From Oscillospiraceae bacterium (GTDB taxonomy: Bacteria; Bacillota; Clostridia; Oscillospirales; Ruminococcaceae), in contig JAEDJV010000065.1 of assembly GCA_016296165.1 (NCBI GenBank), forward strand, positions 1 to 13,049: DNA of 13,049 bases. Reading direction: 5' to 3'. The position numbers were made by a program, and so were the translations under genes. Positions 6,691-12,240 of this stretch are shown here, piece by piece. Position 1 is the first letter of the stretch; each line of letters opens with the position of its first letter. The notes under the pieces were generated by a model that did not search any database, had not been told where the DNA came from, and worked only from the letters and a program-made list of their open reading frames with translations.

Positions 6691-7278
6691 ATGGCTAAAT
6701 GGGTTTGTCCAGTATGCGGATATGTACACGAAGGAAATGAAGCACCGGCAGAATGTCCGGTTTGCCACGTAAAGGGTGAAAAATTCAACAAGGTTGAAGG
6801 AGAAATCACTCTTGCAGCAGAACACGAATTTGGTGTTTACGCTTCAACAGTTAAGAACAATAGTGATATAAGCGACGAAGACAAAAAGTTCATATTTGAT
6901 CAGCTCAAGGCAAACTTCGAAGGAGAATGCTCAGAAGTTGGTATGTACCTCTGCATGGCAAGAGTTGCTTGTCGCGAAGGATATCCTGAAGTTGCTGCTT
7001 ACTGGGAAAAGGCTGCTTATGAAGAAGCTGAACATGCTGCAAAATTTGCTGAACTCCTTGGTTCAGAACTCGAAGGCAATATGACAGCTTCAACAAAGAA
7101 GAATCTCGCATGGAGAGTTGAATGTGAATTTGGTGCAACAGCTGGTAAGACAGAACTTGCTAAGTGTGCAAAGAAGAACAATCTCGACGCTATCCATGAC
7201 ACAGTTCACGAAATGGCAAGAGACGAAGCAAGACACGGCAAAGCTCTCAAGGGTCTCCTCGACAGATACTTTGGTTAA
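6691..7278 (+). CDS. rbr: Reverse rubrerythrin (N-terminal rubredoxin, C-terminal diiron domain)
   Basis: A 195-residue cytoplasmic peroxide reductase of anaerobes. The rubredoxin-like Fe(Cys)4 site comes first, with CPVCG (C6, C9) and CPVC (C22, C25), then a ferritin-like four-helix domain. That order is reversed relative to classical rubrerythrin. Diiron ligands are visible: E79, the E112-x-x-H115 motif, E144, and the E179-x-x-H182 motif. The known activity of the family is NAD(P)H-dependent reduction of hydrogen peroxide through a separate reductase, which is not in this window. In Clostridium acetobutylicum reverse rubrerythrins are repressed by PerR, which fits the linkage here. The ATG at 6691 has an ideal AGGAGGA 8 nt upstream; an upstream in-frame extension lacks such a site. 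Codon use is biased (many CTC, GCT, AAG), suggesting high expression. Confidence 0.93.
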   Translation: MAKWVCPVCGYVHEGNEAPAECPVCHVKGEKFNKVEGEITLAAEHEFGVYASTVKNNSDISDEDKKFIFDQLKANFEGECSEVGMYLCMARVACREGYPEVAAYWEKAAYEEAEHAAKFAELLGSELEGNMTASTKKNLAWRVECEFGATAGKTELAKCAKKNNLDAIHDTVHEMARDEARHGKALKGLLDRYFG

Positions 7279-7298
7279 TCTGATTTCATAGTAATAAG

Positions 7299-7337
7299 AA
7301 ACTGCATGGTTTATTAAATTATCCATGCAGTTTTTTT
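7299..7337 (+). terminator. Terminator of the perR-rubrerythrin operon
   Basis: An 11-bp perfect stem (7299-7309 with 7323-7333) with a 13-nt loop, followed by seven T (7331-7337). It lies 20 nt after the rubrerythrin stop. On the minus strand the stem is followed by TTTCTTATT, so it may also weakly end antiporter transcripts, for which no other terminator is visible. Confidence 0.9.
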
Positions 7338-7413
7338 ATTATCCCTGAGCAGGTCTTTTTTTAATGTATATCTAAAGAACATCTTCATGATACACAGCAT
7401 AAGAACGGGAGGC

Positions 7414-8589
7414 TTATTTCTCCAGCAGCACCCTGTGGGTCCTTTCTATTAAAAACGCTCCAAGTGGTGCCGTTATTATAATTGAAAGCACTGCTACAGT
7501 AAGTACTGTTTCACCGCATGCAAGTCCCATTGAAAGTGGAATTCCGCCAATTGCAGCCTGAACTGTTGCTTTGGGAATGTATGAAATCATACAAAACAAC
7601 CGTTCCTTTACCGAGAGACTTGTAAATATAAAACAGCAAAATACTCCCAGCATCCTGAAAACAAGAACAGCAAAAATAAGAATCATTGCTGAAATCCCTG
7701 ATTTTACTGCATACTGGATATTTACTGTAGCTCCCACAAGTACAAAGAGGAGTATCTCAGCAAGTACCCATACCTTGCTGAAACGCTCAGAAATTCGTGA
7801 GGCTGATTCTACCCTTACCTTCTGATATGAAAGTCCCGTACACATAACAGCGATAAGTGATGAAAACGGAATAGTCTTTCCGAAACTATCTTCCGCTGTT
7901 GCAAACAAAAATGAAATGCACATAAGAATAATCATCTTCACAGTATCACGAATGTGGATCTTTTTCATGTACTGTCCGAGCAGCCATCCGGCAGCAGCAC
8001 CGCATAAAATACCAAGAACAATGGAAACAGGTATTTTCAGAAAGCTTACAGTAGAAATTTCTCCGTTCTGAGCCAGTCCTGTAAATGCGGAAAACATCAC
8101 AATAACAAACACGTCATCAACCGAGGCACCTGCAAGTACAAGCTGCGGAATACTGTTTTTCTTCCCATAGCCTTCTTCCATCAGACCAAGCATCTTCGGA
8201 ACAATAACAGCCGGAGAAACTGCGGCTACAACTGCCCCGGTAACTGCCGCTTCTGTAAGAGTCAACCCAAGAAGTTTAGGAGCAATAAGTATCATTGCGG
8301 CCATCTCAAAGCACGCTGGAACAAAGCACATAAGTACAGCCGGCCTTCCGACCTTTTTCAGGTCTTTTAAGTCAAGTGAAAGACCTGCTCGCATCAGAAT
8401 AATAATAAGTGCTGTTTTCCTTATCTGTGTCGATATATCCAGTATCGACGGGTCAATAAGATCCAGTACATAGGGACCAAGTAAAATACCGGTAAACAGC
8501 ATACCCAGAAGTGCCGGAAGACGGGCTTTTCTGCAGAGCCAGCCTGCTGAAAGCCCTGCAAGTAAAATAAGTGCCAGACTAAGGAACAT
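7414..8589 (-). CDS. Cation:proton antiporter (CPA2 / NhaA-Kef type membrane domain)
   Basis: A 391-residue polytopic membrane protein, hydrophobic throughout with about 11-13 predicted segments. Features of the Na+/H+ exchanger fold include the early GxxLGP segment (GILLGPYVLD, 34-43), the AVSPAVIVP loop (about 123-131) and AGASVDDVFVI with paired acids D158-D159. In CPA antiporters an ND or DD pair at this place binds the ion, and DD favours electrogenic exchange. The length matches a membrane domain alone, without the C-terminal RCK/TrkA regulatory domain of Kef systems. It is predicted to exchange Na+ or K+ for H+ at the inner membrane; the ion cannot be told from sequence. The ATG at 8589 has a GAGAGAG stretch upstream. 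It is monocistronic with its own promoter. Confidence 0.85.
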   Translation of the reverse strand: MFLSLALILLAGLSAGWLCRKARLPALLGMLFTGILLGPYVLDLIDPSILDISTQIRKTALIIILMRAGLSLDLKDLKKVGRPAVLMCFVPACFEMAAMILIAPKLLGLTLTEAAVTGAVVAAVSPAVIVPKMLGLMEEGYGKKNSIPQLVLAGASVDDVFVIVMFSAFTGLAQNGEISTVSFLKIPVSIVLGILCGAAAGWLLGQYMKKIHIRDTVKMIILMCISFLFATAEDSFGKTIPFSSLIAVMCTGLSYQKVRVESASRISERFSKVWVLAEILLFVLVGATVNIQYAVKSGISAMILIFAVLVFRMLGVFCCFIFTSLSVKERLFCMISYIPKATVQAAIGGIPLSMGLACGETVLTVAVLSIIITAPLGAFLIERTHRVLLEK

Positions 8590-8643
8590 AAATCACTCTC
8601 TCTTTCTGTATATTTACCTTTGATAATTTTTCATAATATTCAT

Positions 8644-8673
8644 ATTTTAACACGTCGCAAACCCTTATGTCAA
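8644..8673 (-). promoter_or_regulatory. Sigma-A promoter of the antiporter gene
   Basis: On the minus strand: consensus -35 TTGACA (8668-8673), an 18-nt spacer, and -10 TAAAAT (8644-8649). It gives a leader of about 50 nt. The -35 lies inside the last codons of the small reading frame ending at 8665. Confidence 0.65.
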
Positions 8674-8860
8674 TGTGTTAGTTCTCTCACCAGCTAATTC
8701 GAATCCTTTTTTAGCAGCAATAACGGCAATAACTTCATTAACCACAGCTGCTGCGGCAATAGTTCCTCTTATTATCATTTTTAAATTTTTTACGAAAAAA
8801 TCCGGTTGGAATACCCACAGTATCCCCTGTAATAAGAGGCAGAAATATCATTACAGGCAT
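8665..8860 (-). pseudogene. Small gene split by an apparent frameshift, or two overlapping small ORFs
   Basis: Two overlapping minus-strand frames both look like protein in part. Frame one runs 8860 to 8738 (40 residues, starting MPVMIFLPLITGD), but its tail turns Cys/Arg/Ser rich. Frame two runs 8778 to 8665 (37 residues, with AAAAVVNEVIAVIAAKKG). It has no Shine-Dalgarno before its ATG, and the codons upstream of that ATG do not look protein-like. Joining the good halves across the A-rich run near 8780-8800 gives about 64 residues with two hydrophobic stretches around a basic middle, as in small membrane proteins. The shift could be a mutation, programmed slippage or a sequencing error in the homopolymers. 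No function is assigned. A plus-strand frame over the same DNA (8675-8917) has no ribosome binding site and is probably a shadow. Confidence 0.35.
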
Positions 8861-8922
8861 TATTTTCTTCGTCAAAGGATAAATGACATAAATAAACATA
8901 TACTACATCCGGGGTGATGTAT

Positions 8923-9198
8923 ATGGCAAAGCAAGGTATGAAACGCCCGGAACGTGCAAATACGAAACATGAAAAAACCATAGCGCCAGTTCCGGAAATC
9001 ATGGGAAAGGCAAAGCACGGAAAAGCACATGCAAATCCAATAATTGCAGGTACCAGTTCTCCAGCACAAAAGGTTTACCATACAAAACCTTTTTCGCAGG
9101 AAAAACCAGTTTCCGATGTCTATCCGGTTATTGACAATGACCTTGCACGTGACAACGTGGAAAATGACATGACTGCGGCTGATCTGCAGGATTTGTAA
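8923..9198 (+). CDS. Small basic protein of unknown function
   Basis: A 91-residue soluble protein. The N-terminal half is rich in Lys, Arg and His (residues 1-40, including MGKAKHGKAHANP). It is followed by a Ser/Pro-containing middle and an acidic C-terminus ending NDMTAADLQDL. No signal peptide, membrane segment or cysteine is present. The start is set at 8923 rather than at the ATG codons 6-9 nt upstream, because GGGGTGAT lies 6 nt before it. A TATACT (8899-8904) could be its -10, but I see no good -35. It ends just before a strong terminator, so it is a single-gene unit and probably real. The charge pattern suggests nucleic-acid or protein binding, but that is a guess. Confidence 0.68.
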   Translation: MAKQGMKRPERANTKHEKTIAPVPEIMGKAKHGKAHANPIIAGTSSPAQKVYHTKPFSQEKPVSDVYPVIDNDLARDNVENDMTAADLQDL

Positions 9199-9209
9199 TG
9201 AAAATACTA

Positions 9210-9246
9210 AACGCCGTCGGGTGATGAAACCTGACGGCGTTAAATT
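9210..9246. terminator. Bidirectional terminator between convergent genes
   Basis: A 13-bp GC-rich stem (9210-9222 with 9229-9241, one G-U pair) and a short loop. It lies 11 nt after the stop at 9198 and about 55 nt past the end of the minus-strand transporter at 9296. The tails are AAATTTTCC on the plus strand and AGTATTTTC on the minus strand, which are modest but adequate given the stem strength. Confidence 0.8.
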
Positions 9247-9295
9247 TTCCTGCAATCCAAAGCTTACTGTAATCAAAATCATCTCTGTATCATCA

Positions 9296-10177
9296 TTATG
9301 TCTTAGCCGGCAGCTGAGCTGTGATAACTGCAGCAAATACCAGAATACACCCTGAAAGTTCCCTTACCGAAAGAGTTTCTCCCAGAATGAGCCATCCTGA
9401 AAGTGCTGCAAATACTGATTCGAGACTCATTATCATAGTAGCAACAGTAGGATCCGTATCTTTCTGGGCTATCATCTGAAGTGTAAACGCTATTCCTGAC
9501 GAGAGGACACCGGCATAAAGAATGGGAACAGCGGCATTTATGATATTGTTAATATCGGGGTTTTCAAAGATAAACATCATTGGAAAACCTATTATACCTG
9601 CAGTTAAAAACTGAAAGCACGACATTATCATAGGATCCGTATTCTTTCCGTTAAAATAATCTATCACTATAATATGAAGTGAGAAAAAAACTGCACTTAT
9701 AAGAACAAGCGTGTCACCTGGTCCTATGGAAAAATCATTCCTGATACACAGAAGATAAAATCCGGCTACAGCAATAGCTGCACATATCCACACTTTAGAC
9801 GTAGTTTTCTTCTTCATAAAAAATCCAAGAACAGGAACAATAATAATATACAGTGCTGTTATAAATCCTGCCTTCCCGGCAGTTGTATTACTGATACCAA
9901 ACTGCTGAAAAGAAGAAGCAGCAAAAAGTACTAAGCCACAGCACGCTCCTCCAAAAGCTGACATTTTAAAATCTGCAGGATGACACTCTTTCTTTTTCCC
10001 TTTTTTGATAACCGAAATTATAATAACAAGAACTGCTGCGCCAATAATACTCCGAGAAAACACATAAGTGAAAGGATCAACATAGTTCATCCCCTCACTC
10101 TGTGCAACAAAAGCTGATCCCCATATAACAGCCGCAGTCAGAAGCATTATGTTACCGCGTATTTTCCTTAAATTCAT
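9296..10177 (-). CDS. EamA-family (DMT superfamily) transporter
   Basis: A 293-residue inner-membrane protein with about ten hydrophobic segments arranged as two EamA repeats (about 8-140 and 150-288). The family hallmarks are TAAVIWGSAFVAQ at the start, the repeat-end pattern GFITALYIIIVPVLGF, and the second-half pattern TVATMIMSLESVFAALSGWLILGE. Members export metabolites, often amino acids or related compounds; the substrate here is unknown. The start is set at 10177, not at the ATG at 10189. GGAGAG lies 4 nt before the chosen ATG, inside the longer form. The chosen ATG also overlaps the stop of the upstream HAD gene as ATGA (10174-10177), implying coupled translation. Confidence 0.87.
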   Translation of the reverse strand: MNLRKIRGNIMLLTAAVIWGSAFVAQSEGMNYVDPFTYVFSRSIIGAAVLVIIISVIKKGKKKECHPADFKMSAFGGACCGLVLFAASSFQQFGISNTTAGKAGFITALYIIIVPVLGFFMKKKTTSKVWICAAIAVAGFYLLCIRNDFSIGPGDTLVLISAVFFSLHIIVIDYFNGKNTDPMIMSCFQFLTAGIIGFPMMFIFENPDINNIINAAVPILYAGVLSSGIAFTLQMIAQKDTDPTVATMIMSLESVFAALSGWLILGETLSVRELSGCILVFAAVITAQLPAKT

Positions 10178-10911
10178 TTTTCTCTCCATATATACTTTCT
10201 GAGTTCGTCCCAGTGTCCAATATGCAGATACTCAAAATCCGGTACATATGTATCCATTTCCTTTTTAAAATCTGCATTTATCTCCGGATCATCAATATGA
10301 ACTGTGTACATGCCTGCCGCATGTGCACCTGCAACATCACATATAAGACTATTGCCTGCATACCATACAACTTCAGCATTAAGGTGAGCTTTTCTTAACG
10401 CCAATTCAAATATATGTCTCTCCGGCTTTCTAAAGATATATTCACTTGATGTCATCACAAACTCAAACTGATGTTCCGGAAAGAACTGATCAAGTCTTCT
10501 ATTTAATGTATCAGCTGACCAGCAGAGATTTGAAATAATTCCTGTTCTTATTCCCATTGAATCAAGTGTGCGTAACATCTCTGCAGCACCAGGCATTTCC
10601 TTTCCTGCTGACATGCCATTCCACATTAACCACTCCGCTTCTTCAAACGAAACTGAAAGCTTCAGATCAAAGTATTCAAGAACATAGCGCAGAAACGGAT
10701 ATTCATGTATTTCAATAAGATTTCCTCTAAGTTTACGGATATCTTCGAAAAGATCAAGCATAAACTTATCAAGTTCTTCGAGAGTTATATTGTAAGGGTT
10801 AGATTCGATAAGCGAATACAGTACTCTGACACTTCCGTGGTTATCCCAGTCTGGTTCATAAATAAGCGTATTACCGTAGTCGAATAACAACATCTTTGGT
10901 CTATTTTTCAT
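10174..10911 (-). CDS. HAD-superfamily hydrolase-like protein
   Basis: A 245-residue cytoplasmic protein with a Rossmann-like HAD core and an alpha-helical cap (about 20-100). Motif I is LLFDYGNTLI with nucleophile D11. The usual second Asp is a glycine (G13), as in YihX-like DxGN phosphatases. Motif II is GIISN (S127) and motif III is RKPE (K162). Motif IV reads YAGNSLICDVAGA, with N187 where GDS is usual and D192 kept. The changed residues may mean altered metal binding or substrate range, but the nucleophile, Ser and Lys remain. The start at 10911 has a perfect AGGAGG 6 nt upstream; an ATG 54 nt further up has no such site. It is cotranscribed with the EamA transporter and probably with the GNAT gene 80 nt upstream. 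Confidence 0.86.
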   Translation of the reverse strand: MKNRPKMLLFDYGNTLIYEPDWDNHGSVRVLYSLIESNPYNITLEELDKFMLDLFEDIRKLRGNLIEIHEYPFLRYVLEYFDLKLSVSFEEAEWLMWNGMSAGKEMPGAAEMLRTLDSMGIRTGIISNLCWSADTLNRRLDQFFPEHQFEFVMTSSEYIFRKPERHIFELALRKAHLNAEVVWYAGNSLICDVAGAHAAGMYTVHIDDPEINADFKKEMDTYVPDFEYLHIGHWDELRKYIWREK

Positions 10912-10991
10912 ATGATTCCTCCTGTTTTTTTGAAAGCAACGTTTCTCAAAAAAATCCCAGCTCAATATATTTCTGATACTCCAGCGAGATC

Positions 10992-11450
10992 TTATAGCTT
11001 ATTCCAGTTGACTTCTTTTAGCATTTTACAATATGCCGTTTTTCCTTCACTGTTATATCCGCATTTTTTATAAAAACTATGTGTCTTAGGATTGTCCGAA
11101 CCGGTTATAAGCATCATTTTATAACACCCGTTTTTTAGAGCTATTTCAGCAGCATATTCCAGACAAGCTGCTGCATAGCCATTGCATCTGTGCTCATTAT
11201 GTGTAACAACATTTTCAATAAGAGCATACGGTGACGCAGATCTCGTAAGATTCGGTACAATAACACAGGTACATGAAGATACAATAACACCTTCTTCCTC
11301 ACAAACCACTATGTGATAGTCTTCATTGTTTAAAATTTTATTCCATGTAATCCTGAGATCTTCATTATCTTCAGGTATACATATTTCATGTAAATGCATA
11401 TATAATTCCAGTAAACCATTTAAATCATCAAAAGATGCTTCTCTAATCAT
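10992..11450 (-). CDS. GNAT-family N-acetyltransferase
   Basis: A 152-residue acetyl-CoA-dependent acetyltransferase. It starts MIREASFDDL, typical of the fold. Strand 4 is YALIENVVTHNEHR (75-88), leading into the acetyl-CoA pyrophosphate loop R88-C-N-G91-Y-A (RxxGxA pattern) and the helix AACLEYAAEIALKNG. The C-terminal SFYKKCGY (125-132) is the usual motif B end. The substrate is unknown. AAGGAG lies 5 nt before the ATG at 11450. It is followed by the HAD and EamA genes on the same strand, and its ribosome binding site begins a few bases after the end of the pseudogene at 11466. It may share that pseudogene's promoter. Confidence 0.88.
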   Translation of the reverse strand: MIREASFDDLNGLLELYMHLHEICIPEDNEDLRITWNKILNNEDYHIVVCEEEGVIVSSCTCVIVPNLTRSASPYALIENVVTHNEHRCNGYAAACLEYAAEIALKNGCYKMMLITGSDNPKTHSFYKKCGYNSEGKTAYCKMLKEVNWNKL

Positions 11451-11465
11451 AATAACTCCTTAATG

Positions 11466-11706
11466 TTAATAAACAAACTTACCATTATCCCACTTTCCGA
11501 AAATCTCCGGTTTCCTATCCTTGCTCCTATAATACTTAACAACATCTCATGAATAAGGATATCCTTCACCGAGAATACGAAACCTATTCCAGCTTACATA
11601 CTCAAACAGATGTGGCTGTGAATGGTATCCTCAACGTTTCATTATAGGAATGGTCTATAAAATATGTCTGATATAAATGGATTAAGTTGTTTTCCAATTC
11701 ACTCAT
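11466..11706 (-). pseudogene. Small gene inactivated by a frameshift and a TGA
   Basis: AAGGAG lies 6 nt before an ATG at 11706 that opens MSELENNLIHLYQTYF. This frame stops at 11602 after 34 residues. A second frame with strongly protein-like, aromatic-rich content (QPHLFEYVSWNRFRILGEG, then DVVKYY and EIFGKWDNGKFVY) runs to a TAA at 11466. The whole span is 241 nt, one base more than 80 codons, consistent with one inserted base near 11628-11634. The second frame also has an internal TGA at 11547-11549, where a Trp (TGG) would fit. The original protein would be about 79 residues; I do not recognise it. It lies directly upstream of the GNAT gene on the same strand. Other TGG codons are used in it, which argues against a UGA=Trp code. 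Confidence 0.55.
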
Positions 11707-11785
11707 ATATAGCTCCTTCTGATAATATTGGATTTTTTACAACAGACATAAGTCTTGTAAACAATTTTTAATGACAATAGATAAC

Positions 11786-11826
11786 TGTTCGTGATAGAGC
11801 TTTTTTATTTCATCATATCACGAACA
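11786..11826. repeat. Perfect 11-bp inverted repeat with 19-nt loop
   Basis: TGTTCGTGATA (11786-11796) and its exact reverse complement (11816-11826). There is no immediate T run on either strand, so a standard terminator is unlikely. It sits in a gene-poor gap (11707-11861) between two decayed minus-strand genes. The same gap also holds the upstream region of the pseudogene at 11466-11706, with no convincing promoter. It could be an operator, a weak terminator or a relic of a mobile element. Confidence 0.55.
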
Positions 11827-11861
11827 ATGCTATCATTTTATTCTTTACATATACTATAAAA

Positions 11862-12102
11862 TCATTTTTCCAGTTTGGTCATAAACTGTGCATCAAACTT
11901 TCCTGCTACGCCATTTACCCTTGCGATTACGTGTATATCTTATTGTTACTGAATTACCATTATGAGTCACAGTTTGCAAAACAGAAGAATTCGTTTCTTT
12001 AACCCAATTAAAATGACTTGTATTTGAGTAATAATCTGCTGAAACACCATTTTCTAATACAAATTTTCTGATTTTAGGCTGACATCCAGAATGCCTGCTT
12101 AC
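11862..12102 (-). pseudogene. C-terminal fragment of an unrecognised protein, with broken reading frame
   Basis: A frame open from 12102 downward has no start codon or ribosome binding site. It encodes a protein-like stretch (KFVLENGVSADYYSNTSHF, then NSSVLQTVTHNGNSVTI). Near 11945-11960 it turns Arg/Lys rich and stops at a TGA (11893-11895). A neighbouring frame takes over with VIARVNGVAGKFDAQFMTKL and ends at 11862, so a frameshift is likely. Alternatively the first frame continues past the TGA as CTVYDQTGKMIL to a TAG at 11854. Either way the gene lacks its 5' part and is disrupted. Its family is not recognised. Confidence 0.45.
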
Positions 12103-12191
12103 CTATTGCATTTCATGGTACTTCATTCAGACAGAAACAGGCAAGAGATAATTTTATGATGATGAATGAGCTGCTGAATGAGGATGTGTGA
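12078..12191 (+). pseudogene. C-terminal remnant of an unrecognised plus-strand gene
   Basis: A 37-residue open stretch with protein-like composition (PIAFHGTSFRQKQARDNF, then MMMNELLNEDV) ends at a TGA (12189-12191). It is preceded by a TAG (12075-12077), with no start codon or ribosome binding site before the conserved-looking part. It overlaps the start of the minus-strand fragment at about 12078-12102, so two unrelated remnants appear to be joined there, as after a deletion or insertion. No function is assigned. Confidence 0.35.
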
Positions 12192-12192
12192 T

Positions 12193-12228
12193 TAAAAAAT
12201 AAGGATGTAACGTTGCAACGTCACATCC
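12193..12228 (-). terminator. Terminator of the Rpn nuclease gene
   Basis: An 11-bp stem with one mismatch (12203-12213 with 12218-12228) around the loop TGCA. On the minus strand it is followed by TTATTTTTTAA. It begins 12 nt after the stop codon at 12241. Confidence 0.82.
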
Positions 12229-12240
12229 AGTTAAAACTGA

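Noticed and set aside
7314..7388. 24-residue minus-strand frame starting MKMFFRYTLKKDLL, reminiscent of the N-terminus of an FtsX-like permease
   Set aside because: It is too short, has no ribosome binding site and its end lies inside the perR-operon terminator; the similarity may be chance.
8675..8917. 80-residue plus-strand frame before the small basic protein gene
   Set aside because: There is no ribosome binding site, the second half is of low protein quality, and it overlaps the antiporter promoter and better minus-strand frames.
10925..10954. Inverted repeat of T7GA / TCA7 between the GNAT and HAD genes
   Set aside because: It is pure A/T with a 12-nt loop and no T tail beyond the stem; it is more likely compositional than a terminator.
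11548..11646. 32-residue plus-strand frame (MNKDILHREYETYSS start) with a TnpB-like tail DVAVNGILN
   Set aside because: There is no ribosome binding site or zinc-ribbon Cys pairs, and it lies over a minus-strand pseudogene with a better start and near-perfect frame arithmetic.
11547..11895. Two in-frame TGA codons where Trp could fit, suggesting a UGA=Trp code or selenocysteine
   Set aside because: Normal TGG codons occur in the same frames and at least one frame also carries a 1-base shift, so decay is the simpler explanation.
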